Positions 43,297 through 51,987 are shown, counted from the stretch's first letter. The stretch is 64,000 bases of DNA from an uncultured Oscillospiraceae bacterium (GCA_900546265.1 URCA01000003.1:85162-149161); one strand, 5' to 3'. Notes: generated by a model not told the origin, from the sequence alone. Numbers and translations are program-made.

Positions 43297-44691
43297 CTAT
43301 CCGATAATCCAGAATGGGCCGCCCGCCGCCGCTCCTTCCCGGGCCTCGTCGAGGATGATGGATAAATCCCATTCCTGCTCGCTTCGCTGATAGCTTGCCG
43401 GATCTGCCACCAGGATTTTTTCATCCTGGACGCCCCGCAGGACAATGAAATGGCCGGAGTTGGTGAAATGCCCTTCGTCCATCAGCGCAACAATCAGCTT
43501 TCCGTCGCTGAGAGCGTCTGCGATTTTCTGGCCTTCATCTTTTCCGCAGCCCTCCACCAGTAAATCCCATGCTTTGGCGGCAGCGGGTATCAAAGCATGA
43601 TAGGAGCCGTTGCCCGACGCCCAGTAGCCGTGTTCATACGACCACCTTGCCATTTCTATCGGATCAACGGTTTCGTCGGTGAGAGAAGAAACGACAATCG
43701 CCATCGCGGTTGGGCCGCAACCATAGCCTCCGATGTCGTCCGTCCCATAAGGCTTATCGGCATAGCGTTCATCGAGCTGGTTGAAGTAAACCACTTCGGT
43801 CTGCCCGTCAGTGAACTTAATATCGCCAAGAGAACTGATAGCTTCATATCCATTCGGCAGGCGCTGGAACATGCCGTCTCCCAAAAACAGGCTCAGGTTT
43901 TGGGCGTAGTTGTTCGCCAGCTCCTTTTGCTCGGCGTTCAGGTGGAACACATTGTCGGCAAAATAATCCTCGCCGTTATAGACGATGGTATACACCATCC
44001 AGTCCTCTGTTACTGTGGTTGAAGTTTCGGTTTCCTTGCCAGTGCCGGCGTCCACCGTTACCGTTACTTCTACCCGCGTCCGGGTTTCTTCCTTCGATGT
44101 AAAGGAATACAGCTCCCCTTTGGCATTCCGCAGGGTGGACTCCATATCGTCAAAGGTAATGGATTCAAAATCCTCGTTTTTGGAGGCGCAGAACTGGGAA
44201 ACAAAGGCGTTGGCGTTATATGCCGGCGCATTCTCATGGGGATTGATGATTTCCCGCTGGTCGGCGCCGGACGATGAAAAATCATCCTCGATTTCTAACA
44301 GCACATCTTCCAGTGCTTCAGACAGCACATCACTCACAGAGTTTGTGATTTCGGTCATGTTTTCCGTGATATAGGCGCTGTCGTTTAAGACAGGCACAGT
44401 CGGATCGTCCGGAGTAAAAGCGTCCACCAGCCCGCCGAAAATGAGGGCGGGCAGCATGAGGATAAATAATACCGGCAACAGAAAGATAGCCACTACCACA
44501 AGGACAATTTTTCCAATCAGGTGTCGGTTTCCCCATACCAGCCCAGCCACCGCACCATATGGTCCGCCGGCAGCGGCGCCTTTGGCGGCCCCGGCTATCG
44601 CTTTTCCGGTCTTGACCGCACCGCGCACTGTGTTGGCGGCCTGTGCGCTCTTTGCAGCCAGATTGGAATGGTTATTTTTTTCTTCTGCCAT
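43297..44691 (-). CDS. CD1108-like transfer protein with C39-type peptidase
   Basis: A 464-residue protein. Residues 20-60 are an Ala/Gly-rich stretch (AIAGAAKGAAAGGPYGAVAG) and residues 57-85 a membrane helix, a start typical of CD1108-type mobile-element proteins. The extracellular part ends in a papain-like C39_2 domain: catalytic Cys in GYGCGPTAMA near residue 325, His in SGHFIVLRG near 420 and an Asp in VADPAS. It may trim peptidoglycan or a surface protein to open a path for the conjugation channel. Its start overlaps the upstream stop by one base. Confidence 0.8.
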   Translation of the reverse strand: MAEEKNNHSNLAAKSAQAANTVRGAVKTGKAIAGAAKGAAAGGPYGAVAGLVWGNRHLIGKIVLVVVAIFLLPVLFILMLPALIFGGLVDAFTPDDPTVPVLNDSAYITENMTEITNSVSDVLSEALEDVLLEIEDDFSSSGADQREIINPHENAPAYNANAFVSQFCASKNEDFESITFDDMESTLRNAKGELYSFTSKEETRTRVEVTVTVDAGTGKETETSTTVTEDWMVYTIVYNGEDYFADNVFHLNAEQKELANNYAQNLSLFLGDGMFQRLPNGYEAISSLGDIKFTDGQTEVVYFNQLDERYADKPYGTDDIGGYGCGPTAMAIVVSSLTDETVDPIEMARWSYEHGYWASGNGSYHALIPAAAKAWDLLVEGCGKDEGQKIADALSDGKLIVALMDEGHFTNSGHFIVLRGVQDEKILVADPASYQRSEQEWDLSIILDEAREGAAAGGPFWIIG

Positions 44692-45611
44692 CAGATTCTA
44701 TCCTTCCGTTTCGGCGGATCAGGCAGCTTTTTCACGATGCTTTCGTTGTAGGCGATATTGCCGTCCGGCGCCTTATAGGGCTTACGCTCTACCGTATCCG
44801 CTGCGTACTGCTTGTACCAGATCGTCCCATCGGCGGCTGTCACCGTGGAATACTCCCCGCTGGGAGCCATATACTGGTCCGCATGGTACATCCCTATGGC
44901 AATCCCTTCCGGGTGTTCTGAAGAAGTCTCAGTCGCCATGATCCGTCCGCCACCGATTTCTACATTGGAAAAGTTGGGCACGTCTTCCGCATCTTCTCCC
45001 AAAGCGGTATAGCCCAAATAGGAAGACAAAGCGGCAGAAGCTTTCTCCCCGGTCATGGAGCCGGTAGTCGAGATATTGCCGGTTGCTACCGTGCCGATGA
45101 CGCGGTTAGCGAAACCGCCGCCCTTTTCCAACGAGGAAGCAAAAGCCTTGCCGCCAAGACCGCCTTCCTTGCTGCCGGTGGCGTTTTTGACCGCGCTATT
45201 CTGGAAGCTGCGGCTGACAACACCGGCAAGCCCGCCACTGGCAAATCCGCCGCCGGAAGCCCCGCCGGACGAAGCACCGCTGCGGGAGCCGCCCCTGCCG
45301 TGCCCGCCGAAAGATTTGACCGACGCTATGCCGCGGGCGGCTATCATGGCTTCCGCCAGCATGGAGCCGCCGGTATGTCCCACATTGATGCCCAGCGATG
45401 ACATAAAGCTGTCGATCTTCTGAGATACTTTCAAAAAGCCGATAGCGCAGAGAAACCAGATAAAGATATTTCCCGTAACGCCCTCCCGGCCTATGGCATT
45501 TACCTGCTGCTGTACCTCGTCCTCCGTCACCACAAAGGCAGGGACAGCAAAGAGGCTGGTAAAAACCAGCGCCAGCACAAAAACCAGCAGGATTTTTCGT
45601 GTTTTTCGCAT
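44691..45611 (-). CDS. Glycine-rich membrane protein of the transfer region
   Basis: A 306-residue protein. A signal-like helix (KILLVFVLALVFTSLFAVPAF) precedes a second helix near residue 50 and then a Gly/Ser-rich region (GGHGRGGSRSGASSGGASGG). The ATG at 45611 follows GGAGGTGATTTCA. Genes of this shape lie between VirB6-like and peptidase genes in Clostridial conjugative elements. It may belong to the channel; function is unproven. Confidence 0.65.
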   Translation of the reverse strand: MRKTRKILLVFVLALVFTSLFAVPAFVVTEDEVQQQVNAIGREGVTGNIFIWFLCAIGFLKVSQKIDSFMSSLGINVGHTGGSMLAEAMIAARGIASVKSFGGHGRGGSRSGASSGGASGGGFASGGLAGVVSRSFQNSAVKNATGSKEGGLGGKAFASSLEKGGGFANRVIGTVATGNISTTGSMTGEKASAALSSYLGYTALGEDAEDVPNFSNVEIGGGRIMATETSSEHPEGIAIGMYHADQYMAPSGEYSTVTAADGTIWYKQYAADTVERKPYKAPDGNIAYNESIVKKLPDPPKRKDRI

Positions 45612-45626
45612 TGAAATCACCTCCGG

Positions 45627-46337
45627 TCAAAGCGAAAGTGGATTGGATAAAAAGGTGCCGACCATACTGGTAAACAGCCGCAGACACCAGGCGTTCATGA
45701 TCAATAAGAAGATTTGTCCGCCTAGCATCCGGCACCAGGACTTGAAGATTTCTGATGTAGTCTGCGACGCACCCATCGCAAAGGCAACCGGGGCGGTAAA
45801 CACCAGCACGCCGAGCAGGACATACCTTTCGGCCGCTTCAAACAGCAGCTTGATATAATTCCATGCCATAATCAGCACCAGAATCAGGGCGATAATGGCA
45901 ACCGCGCCGCTGGCACATACACCCAATATGGTGGTAATTGCCGAATTGAAGTTGGCAAAATCCAATGGCGGCAAAGAGGACGAAAGCACCCATTGATAAG
46001 GCGTTCCGCCGATTTTGAGAATAGTGCTCACAATCTCATCCGAGAAGTAGGCCAATAGAATAAAAAGCACCGAGCGGATGGACAGCTTTACCGGGTCTTC
46101 CGCCTCAAGCCCTGCGGCGAGGCCGTAGTTCCGGAAAAGCTGCCACGCCCAGTTTAAGAGAATCAGGCCGATTGCCAACGCCACAAAGATGTTATACATG
46201 GTCTGGGCTGCCGGGAAATACCGTAAAAATGTACTCATATCGCAGCCCAGTGCGCCTAAAACCGATGTGCTGATTAAATCCAGCCCATGCATGACCTGTT
46301 CCGCTATCCACGCCACAATCCCGTCTAATATGCCCAC
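45627..46337 (-). CDS. VirB6/TrbL-like channel protein
   Basis: A 236-residue polytopic membrane protein, GTG start at 46337 with GGAAGGTGATGCC ahead. At least five hydrophobic segments (about residues 45-65, 90-110, 140-170, 175-195 and 205-225). The pattern, the AERYVLLGVLVFTAPVAFA block and its place between pilin and CD1108-like genes match the VirB6/TrbL inner-membrane component of Gram-positive conjugation systems. Confidence 0.75.
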   Translation of the reverse strand: MGILDGIVAWIAEQVMHGLDLISTSVLGALGCDMSTFLRYFPAAQTMYNIFVALAIGLILLNWAWQLFRNYGLAAGLEAEDPVKLSIRSVLFILLAYFSDEIVSTILKIGGTPYQWVLSSSLPPLDFANFNSAITTILGVCASGAVAIIALILVLIMAWNYIKLLFEAAERYVLLGVLVFTAPVAFAMGASQTTSEIFKSWCRMLGGQIFLLIMNAWCLRLFTSMVGTFLSNPLSL

Positions 46338-46383
46338 GGCATCACCTTCCTTTTGAATTCATAAGACGTTGGATTATAGGTAC

Positions 46384-46767
46384 TTACGGGCTGCCCCATT
46401 TGCCGCCCGCAAAGAAGGGCGTGATGTAGCTGACGATGAAGCCCAAGCCGTTTAAAATCGCCCACGTGATGATAATCCGCTTGAGCCAGGCACGGGCCTC
46501 GTCCACTGTTTTACCGCTCTTGGAAAAATTCATCATCAGCAGCGCAATGGACGCCGTGACAACCGCCGCAATCGTGGAAATCAGCAGGATCTGGTTATAG
46601 ACGTCCTTCATGATTTCTTCCGCTTTTTGCCACACGGTAGTCGCCGCAAAAGCCTGCTGAGAAAAGCACGCCAACATACACACCGTCAGAAACGTCATGT
46701 ATAGGACACGGCTGTAATTGATATGCCTGCGGGGCTTACGCGGCGCTGAAACTGGTTTGTTTTTCAA
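46384..46767 (-). CDS. VirB2/TrbC-like pilin subunit
   Basis: A 127-residue protein starting with TTG at 46767, where GGAGG lies 8 bases ahead; a longer frame upstream lacks a ribosome site and runs through a terminator. A signal peptide (VLYMTFLTVCMLACFSQQAFA) is followed by two membrane helices joined by a short basic loop, the VirB2/TrbC pilin layout. It is the first gene of the channel cluster. Confidence 0.75.
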   Translation of the reverse strand: MKNKPVSAPRKPRRHINYSRVLYMTFLTVCMLACFSQQAFAATTVWQKAEEIMKDVYNQILLISTIAAVVTASIALLMMNFSKSGKTVDEARAWLKRIIITWAILNGLGFIVSYITPFFAGGKWGSP

Positions 46768-46846
46768 TGCGCAATCCTCCTTTGAAAATAAGTAAAGCCG
46801 CCCATAGAATGGACGGCCTGCCGGTCGGAAGCAGGAAGAAGGCAAT

Positions 46847-46875
46847 AAAAAAACACCATTCGTCAAAATGGTGTT
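46847..46875 (-). terminator. Strong terminator ahead of the pilin gene
   Basis: AACACCATT (46852-46860) pairs exactly with AATGGTGTT (46867-46875); on the minus strand TTTTTTT follows. The 208 bases 46768-46975 otherwise hold only a leader for the pilin gene, so an own promoter is expected there, but I cannot place it. Confidence 0.85.
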
Positions 46876-46975
46876 CTCACTGCCTGTTCCGGCTCTCGAT
46901 ACAATTTTCAGCATACTCATTTTAACATAGGGGGATTTACGCCTCAATCGCAAAACCGAGCCAATGTACTGCCAA

Positions 46976-47512
46976 TTATCTGCCTTTTTCGTTCTCTGGG
47001 AAAAAATGCTCCAGAAGTTTTAAGCTGTCCTTGGAAGAATACCCCCACAGAATAGAAGAAAAGGCGTCAATCGCTTCTTTTTTCTTGCGGAAATAGGTGC
47101 GGTAGCTGATATCCTGGATATGCGGCTGAAGCTGTCCAATGACTTCCTCGGTGTTTTTGTACTGCTGTGGGGAAAGGTAGGTGTAGTACAGGATCCAGTA
47201 GTAGGTCTCACCAAACTTGTGCTTGTTCCGCAGCAGGTTGACGGCGTTTTCCATCAGCTTGAGCATTTTGTAGCTGCGTTCGATGCTCCGGGCGTGCTCC
47301 TGAATATCGGTATCTGCAAAATCCACGCCGGCAAGGTAAATAGATTCCAGAAAATCCTCAATGCTGCTGCCAAACTCAATCTGGAACTGGCGGCGTACCT
47401 GCTGGACGGATAGCTCCAGGCTCCACACTACGTCCCGGTATTTCCTGAGAAGCATCCATGTGTCATGGTACAGCGGATTCTCAGCCTCTGTGTTTTCCAT
47501 CTCTTTTATCAT
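46976..47512 (-). CDS. ArpU-like small regulator (copy A)
   Basis: A 178-residue helical protein. Blocks LRKYRDVVWSLE, YYWILYYTYLSPQ and YRTYFRKKKEAIDAFSSILWGY follow the same order as in the 53168-53734 protein (LGVYRDVVW, STFYDRKREAILLLG, LWGY). The C-terminal half looks like a sigma-region-4/ArpU helix-turn-helix. It starts inside the upstream gene's end (GAAGATGA), so both are coupled. Confidence 0.6.
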   Translation of the reverse strand: MIKEMENTEAENPLYHDTWMLLRKYRDVVWSLELSVQQVRRQFQIEFGSSIEDFLESIYLAGVDFADTDIQEHARSIERSYKMLKLMENAVNLLRNKHKFGETYYWILYYTYLSPQQYKNTEEVIGQLQPHIQDISYRTYFRKKKEAIDAFSSILWGYSSKDSLKLLEHFFPENEKGR

Positions 47513-48639
47513 CTTCTTTCCACCTCCGGCAGTAATCTTAACTCAAAACGAAACAGTTCCTGGCTTTCCCCGCATAAAATAACCAGTAAAGCTTTGAACT
47601 CCACTACATCACCAGAAATATGAAATACTTCTCCTCCGCAATCGGGAGATAATGGTAATAACTTATACTGAATCTTTGGGCAGAAAAAACACGAAAAGCC
47701 TTGTACGGCAAGGACTTCCTCGACTTTTTGAAGAATATATGCAATATACGGATTTGAGACGCTATGCTCATTTTCTGAAACGCTGACGGAACCATATTCC
47801 TCTTCCTCTCGTTTATCTTCTGGTAATGTCAAACCGATGTGCAGCAACATGGCAATCTCGTCCTTATCTACCATTACGTCCGACACCTCAAACATAGTGG
47901 ACAGGTAATTGTTTGGGCAAATAACGCTCCCATGAGCCCCAGGGAAGGATAAGACAGAGATATATTCTTGGCTGCGAAGTTTTCCAAGATACCGTCCAAC
48001 CGTTGCTTTTGATATGCCCCAGCGTTGTGCAAGTTCAGTATAGCCGAGCAAAGGGCTGCCCGTACCGTTGCGCAGATACACCACTGGGCCAGCGTCCGAT
48101 CCCTGTACCTGTTCATCGTTATACACCGTGTTGATCCACAAATCCAGCAGGGCGTCCATCTCCGAGCAGCGGCCCTGGCTGAGAAGTTCGTTGGCGATAG
48201 ACACCGGCAGGAAGAAAAAGCCGTTGTCCTTAGAACAGGGCGCGTTATAGTCCAACACGCGGTTATGCTTCTGCCAGCCCAGGATTTTGAATTTCACCAG
48301 CTTCCCGCGGCCGAGACGAGAATAGGTAATCAGGTGGCGTTCCTGTAAAACCTGAAGAATGGAAACCGCCTGATGCTGAAACCGTGTGCGGAACCACTCT
48401 GTAAGTTCGCTTATCCGGCACAGCCACTCGCCGGGATATATGGTATAGCTGATACCGTCTATGCGTTTGTATGACGTGCGGAAATTTGCATAGCTGCAAA
48501 GGACGGTGTAATAAAAAAGACCGGAGCTGCCTCCAAGGCGAATGCTCTGGTCTTCTATAAGGGCCTGCATAAATTTCCGGTAGATACGACATCGCGGATA
48601 ATCCACGACCTGTTTCATTTCTAACTGATATTCTGACAT
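47509..48639 (-). CDS. Winged-helix protein, possibly replication initiator
   Basis: A 376-residue protein. Two winged-helix segments can be seen: residues about 70-130 (ISELTEWFRTRFQHQAVSIL) and about 190-235 (YTELAQRWGISKATVGRYLGK). This layout suits a DNA-binding regulator or a RepA-like initiator. It is the first gene of the block after tandem terminators. GGAGGTGTTTT precedes the ATG. No catalytic motif is visible. Confidence 0.6.
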   Translation of the reverse strand: MSEYQLEMKQVVDYPRCRIYRKFMQALIEDQSIRLGGSSGLFYYTVLCSYANFRTSYKRIDGISYTIYPGEWLCRISELTEWFRTRFQHQAVSILQVLQERHLITYSRLGRGKLVKFKILGWQKHNRVLDYNAPCSKDNGFFFLPVSIANELLSQGRCSEMDALLDLWINTVYNDEQVQGSDAGPVVYLRNGTGSPLLGYTELAQRWGISKATVGRYLGKLRSQEYISVLSFPGAHGSVICPNNYLSTMFEVSDVMVDKDEIAMLLHIGLTLPEDKREEEEYGSVSVSENEHSVSNPYIAYILQKVEEVLAVQGFSCFFCPKIQYKLLPLSPDCGGEVFHISGDVVEFKALLVILCGESQELFRFELRLLPEVERR

Positions 48640-48654
48640 AAAACACCTCCAAAT

Positions 48655-48686
48655 AAAAAAGGCCCCGCATTAAAAAATGCGGGGCC
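48655..48686 (-). terminator. Strong terminator upstream of the block's first gene
   Basis: GGCCCCGCATT (48661-48671) pairs exactly with AATGCGGGGCC (48676-48686); TTTTTT follows on the minus strand, 16 bases before the next gene's start codon. It could act as an attenuator for that gene. Confidence 0.85.
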
Positions 48687-48751
48687 GCGTAAATTGACCT
48701 TCTCAAACAAAGGATAGGCATCACTCTTTACATCGTAAAAATATGTATCAA

Positions 48752-48788
48752 AAAACCGTGTCCTACTTTATATGCAAGACACGGTTCT
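48752..48788 (-). terminator. Terminator after the integrase gene
   Basis: AACCGTGTC (48756-48764) pairs with GACACGGTT (48780-48788), followed by TTTTTTG on the minus strand. Leftward integrase transcripts would stop here. Confidence 0.8.
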
Positions 48789-48832
48789 TGAACTAAGAGC
48801 AACCCTTTTGTGTATAAACCACTGCACATATT

Positions 48833-48861
48833 GGCGTAAAACTGGCGTAAGTTGGCGTATT
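48833..48861. repeat. Three TGGCGTA repeats, candidate integrase arm sites
   Basis: TGGCGTA at 48834-48840, 48845-48851 and 48855-48861, 10-11 bases apart, i.e. one helical turn. Tn916-type and phage integrases bind such phased repeats with their N-terminal domain. Followed by TTTTTATCC, also found after the second array. Confidence 0.5.
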
Positions 48862-49060
48862 TTTATCCTGCACAAAACCCATAAAGCCTTGATTTTATGC
48901 GGTTTTTAGCCTCTTTACTTTCCCAGCGGCTTCATTGTCGGGACGAAAGCAACCATCTTTTCAATCTCTCCTAAACCTCCTCATATCTCATAATAGGTCT
49001 AAACAGCGTTTCTTCCGGAATCGCTATATCCCTATAAATTCGTGCTGTTTTTCGGTGGAT
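48862..49060. other. Candidate attachment/core region between two elements
   Basis: About 200 bases without a gene, lying between two arm-type arrays downstream of the integrase. It holds AAACCCATAAAGCC and TTGATTTTATGCGG, a loosely symmetric stretch of the kind seen at integrase core sites. No tRNA or host gene end is recognisable. Confidence 0.35.
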
Positions 49061-49088
49061 TGGAGTATAAATTGGTGTAAATGGTGTA
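49061..49088. repeat. Three TGG(A/T)GTA repeats, candidate arm sites of the adjacent integrase
   Basis: TGGAGTA 49061-49067, TGGTGTA 49073-49079 and 49082-49088, just downstream of the integrase stop. Related to but distinct from the TGGCGTA array 230 bases away. Confidence 0.5.
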
Positions 49089-49119
49089 GAAGCTTTTATC
49101 CTCGCTCAAGAAATGCCAC

Positions 49120-50376
49120 TTATTCGTTGGACACTTTATTATACTCGCTTTTGAAATATGAGTCAAGACCTTCAAACTCAGACTGCCTAAGCTCCTTCGT
49201 CACATCGGTATAGATATTGAGCGTTGTTGAAATATCCTTATGACCAAGCGTATCTTGAATGACCTTGACATTCACACCCGCTTCGCACATTCTCGTCGTA
49301 AATGTATGTCTTAATGAATGGCAGCTAAAATGCGGAAGCAGCACTTCGGGATTTTCGTTCTTCAAAAACTGCTCATCATTACAGTCACGGATTATGCGGC
49401 GGATTGCTTTATTGAGCGTTCCCTGATGTTGCGGATTTCCGAAGCGATTGATAAAGATAAAATCTGTGTATCCGTCAACGGTAGCGATACAATGAAGATC
49501 GAGCAGCTCCTGCCTTTCCTTTTCCATTATAATTGCCTCTTTCACAAAACTGAGCATTGGCACTTTTCTCTTTCCAGCCGGAGTTTTCGGCGTATTGACA
49601 TTGAAGTAGCAGCCTTTTTTGCTTCCATCGGTGCGGTGGTCATAGTAAACCAAAGTATGATTTACATCAATAACACCGTCCTCCAGATCGACATCACACC
49701 ATCTTAATCCGGTAAGTTCTCCGACTCGAAGCCCTGTCCCTACCAAAACCGCAAAGATCGGATACCAATATTGTGCAGCGGGTGTATTTTTCAAATAGCT
49801 TAAAAACAGCTCCTGTTCGGGACGGGTTAAAGCTCTGCGCTTTTCTGTCTTGAAGCAATGTGCTTGCTTTAACTCTCTAAGTACATTATCTGACGGATTA
49901 TTCCTTATATAATCATCGTCAACAGCCATATCCAAAATCTGATGTAAAACCGTATGGATACTGTCAATGGTCGAAGGCTTTAACTGGCGCTCGTCTGTAA
50001 GGTAATTATAAAACCTCTTTATGTCTGTTTTTTTCAATGATGAGACTGTCTTTGAGCCTATTTGATGACGGACAAAGGTTTCATACATATATTTATAATT
50101 CTCAAAGGTGTTGTTCTTCAGCCCTCGCTTCAGTTCCTTCCAAAGCTCATAGACCTCATTGACCGTCGTATATCGGGCTTCGGTTTTAATGCCATCGCTC
50201 TTATCTTTTTTAATTTGTTCTTCCTTGTAGCGCAATTCATCAAGCGTCTTGGCATATACGCAAAACCTCTTATGATTGCTGTCAGTCCATCGGAATTGAT
50301 AAGTTCCGTCAGCCCTTTGCGATTCGCCTGTCCGAAGCACGGCTCTCGACTTGTCTTTTCTTTTTGTTCTCGGCAT
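49120..50376 (-). CDS. int: Tn916-type tyrosine integrase
   Basis: A 418-residue recombinase. N-terminal arm-binding domain (residues about 15-65), core-binding helices, and the catalytic domain with R of GTGLRVGELTGLRW, the HxxR of HSLRHTFTTR, H of LGHKDISTT and the nucleophile Tyr of LNIYTDV. All catalytic residues are present, so it should be active. AGGAGGAGAGAGAATT precedes the ATG. It reads toward the candidate attachment zone, and four Xis-like genes lie upstream in the same direction, as in Tn916. Confidence 0.9.
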   Translation of the reverse strand: MPRTKRKDKSRAVLRTGESQRADGTYQFRWTDSNHKRFCVYAKTLDELRYKEEQIKKDKSDGIKTEARYTTVNEVYELWKELKRGLKNNTFENYKYMYETFVRHQIGSKTVSSLKKTDIKRFYNYLTDERQLKPSTIDSIHTVLHQILDMAVDDDYIRNNPSDNVLRELKQAHCFKTEKRRALTRPEQELFLSYLKNTPAAQYWYPIFAVLVGTGLRVGELTGLRWCDVDLEDGVIDVNHTLVYYDHRTDGSKKGCYFNVNTPKTPAGKRKVPMLSFVKEAIIMEKERQELLDLHCIATVDGYTDFIFINRFGNPQHQGTLNKAIRRIIRDCNDEQFLKNENPEVLLPHFSCHSLRHTFTTRMCEAGVNVKVIQDTLGHKDISTTLNIYTDVTKELRQSEFEGLDSYFKSEYNKVSNE

Positions 50377-50390
50377 AATTCTCTCTCCTC

Positions 50391-50630
50391 CTATATGCGA
50401 AACTGCTTATCAAGATAATCAATGAACGCTTCTCGGATCACACAGATTTGTGTGCCGTTATTTACCGTGAAAGGACAATTCCCTTGTGAAATGATTTGGC
50501 GGATTTTTGCCCTTCCGATTCCGGTGTATGCGGCAGCTTCTTCAACGGTTAAAATCGTTTTCGTCCAAAACTGTGTGTTTTCCGACCTCTTTTGGAGTTC
50601 ACTTCTGTAAGCTAAAATTTTTTCGTCCAT
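50391..50630 (-). CDS. Xis-like DNA-binding protein 1
   Basis: A 79-residue excisionase-type winged-helix protein: TVEEAAAYTGIGRAKIRQII then NCPFTVNNGTQICVIREAF and a C-terminal helix. Nearest to the integrase, so the likely true excisionase. The ATG at 50630 follows GGAGG. Excisionases bend DNA and direct the integrase to excision. Confidence 0.8.
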   Translation of the reverse strand: MDEKILAYRSELQKRSENTQFWTKTILTVEEAAAYTGIGRAKIRQIISQGNCPFTVNNGTQICVIREAFIDYLDKQFRI

Positions 50631-50640
50631 ACAACCTCCA

Positions 50641-50877
50641 TCATATTGAATACATTTGCTCAATGTATTCATCAAAAATCCTGCGCTTAATCATTCTCCG
50701 ATTGCCTACCCACAGCACAAACGGACAATCGGCAAGGCTCGTCATTTCATAAAGCTTATCCCTACCTATTCCCGTATACTCTGCCGCTTCTTCTATCGTC
50801 AAATAAGGTTTTACCCAAATTGGAACAGCAGCCACACGCCTGTTGGAACTGCCTGTTTCAGTCAGTTTGTTATCCAT
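50641..50877 (-). CDS. Xis-like DNA-binding protein 2
   Basis: A 78-residue paralogue: YLTIEEAAEYTGIGRDKLYE, then CPFVLWVGNRRMIKRRIFDEY. Strong ribosome site (GAGGAGG). It starts 15 bases after copy 3 ends. Copies 2 and 4 are the most alike. Confidence 0.75.
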   Translation of the reverse strand: MDNKLTETGSSNRRVAAVPIWVKPYLTIEEAAEYTGIGRDKLYEMTSLADCPFVLWVGNRRMIKRRIFDEYIEQMYSI

Positions 50878-50892
50878 TCGCTCGTCCTCCTC

Positions 50893-51114
50893 TCATACGG
50901 AATACTGTGTTTCGAGATAATCCTCGAATTGTTTTCTTTTAATCAGCCGCTTTGTTCCATTCCATAGGACAAAGGGACAGTTTTTTTGATTTGAAGTTTC
51001 TTTGATTTTAGATACGCCTATTCCTGAGTATTCGGCGGCTTCTTCCACCGTCAAATTCATTTTCTTCCACAACGGGACTCTCGACATATCCGGATTGTGC
51101 TTTTTGCTAAGCAT
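50893..51114 (-). CDS. Xis-like DNA-binding protein 3
   Basis: A 73-residue paralogue: LTVEEAAEYSGIGVSKIKE then NCPFVLWNGTKRLIKRKQF. AAGGAGG ahead of the ATG. About 95 bases without a gene separate it from copy 4. Confidence 0.75.
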   Translation of the reverse strand: MLSKKHNPDMSRVPLWKKMNLTVEEAAEYSGIGVSKIKETSNQKNCPFVLWNGTKRLIKRKQFEDYLETQYSV

Positions 51115-51211
51115 ATTGCTGTACCTCCTTGCTTTTGGTAGTTACAGCATAGTCAATATCCTGCGATAAGCCAATTATGCGAATCGGCTCATCGCAGGCT
51201 TGACTTTTTCA

Positions 51212-51433
51212 TTAAATGGAGTATTGCCGCTCTATATACTCATCAAAAGCTTTTCGCTTAATCATTCTCCGGCTGCCTATCCATAAGACAAACGGGCAAT
51301 CCTCGCTTTCTGTCATCTCATAAAGTTTCGCCATTCCAATACCGGAATAGGCTGCGGCTTCTTCAATCGACAGATTTGCCTTACACCATATAGGAATATC
51401 AAACTTCCGTTTCCTTTCCCTGCTTTGCGACAT
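51212..51433 (-). CDS. Xis-like DNA-binding protein 4
   Basis: A 73-residue paralogue: LSIEEAAAYSGIGMAKLYE then CPFVLWIGSRRMIKRKAFDEY. It starts 2 bases after the PemK-like gene ends and is preceded by a GGGG ribosome site. Confidence 0.75.
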   Translation of the reverse strand: MSQSRERKRKFDIPIWCKANLSIEEAAAYSGIGMAKLYEMTESEDCPFVLWIGSRRMIKRKAFDEYIERQYSI

Positions 51434-51435
51434 CC

Positions 51436-51987
51436 CTATACCCCTTTCCCTTTGAAAGAGGTGCGTTTATCATAAATGATATAATCCCAGCCTCTATCAT
51501 TGCACTTATCACAAGTACCTTTACTTTTCTGAAAAGGATCAAGGCGTCTGACAACATAGTTCGGATTGCGGAAATAGTCATTTAAGCATTTCGGACACAG
51601 GCAGCGAATGTCGCCGATCCTGTCAGTGTTGTAAAGCCATAGACCGAATGTTTTTTTCAAGGCTGCGTTAATCTGCCTCCAAAGGCGTTCATCATCAACA
51701 AAGCCGATATACTCTGTCAAATCGTCTTTATTCACAGTCTGTATTTGCTCAAGCAGCACCATTGAAGGCTTCGTCAGACCGAAATCCTCGCCTAAAATAA
51801 TGTGGGATGGCAAATACCTCTTTTTTATTACACTCGTTATGGACGCAACAATAACAGTAGGCGCATTCGCATTGAAATTGTCTGCCTGAATTACCAGCAC
51901 AGGTCTTACGCCCGATTGGATAGAGCCGATTCGTGTGCCGAAATCGTAGGAAAATATATCTCCACGCCTGATTTTTGTTTCCTTCAT
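51436..51987 (-). CDS. PemK/MazF-like protein with zinc-ribbon tail
   Basis: A 183-residue protein. Residues 1-115 have the PemK/MazF fold: RRGDIFSYDFGTRIGS, RPVLVIQ, then SHIILGEDFGLTKPSMVLLEQI. The tail has two cysteine pairs (RCLCPKCL and CDKCNDRGWDY), a zinc ribbon not present in classical MazF. No antitoxin gene is visible next to it. MazF-type enzymes cut mRNA; here the protein may instead regulate the element. Start at 51987; the ribosome site GAGAGG is 11 bases away. Confidence 0.7.
   Translation of the reverse strand: MKETKIRRGDIFSYDFGTRIGSIQSGVRPVLVIQADNFNANAPTVIVASITSVIKKRYLPSHIILGEDFGLTKPSMVLLEQIQTVNKDDLTEYIGFVDDERLWRQINAALKKTFGLWLYNTDRIGDIRCLCPKCLNDYFRNPNYVVRRLDPFQKSKGTCDKCNDRGWDYIIYDKRTSFKGKGV

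Noticed and set aside
8948..49060. Direct repeat marking both ends of the transfer block
   Set aside because: I compared 8948-9045 with 48.8-49.1 kb by eye and found no convincing shared string.
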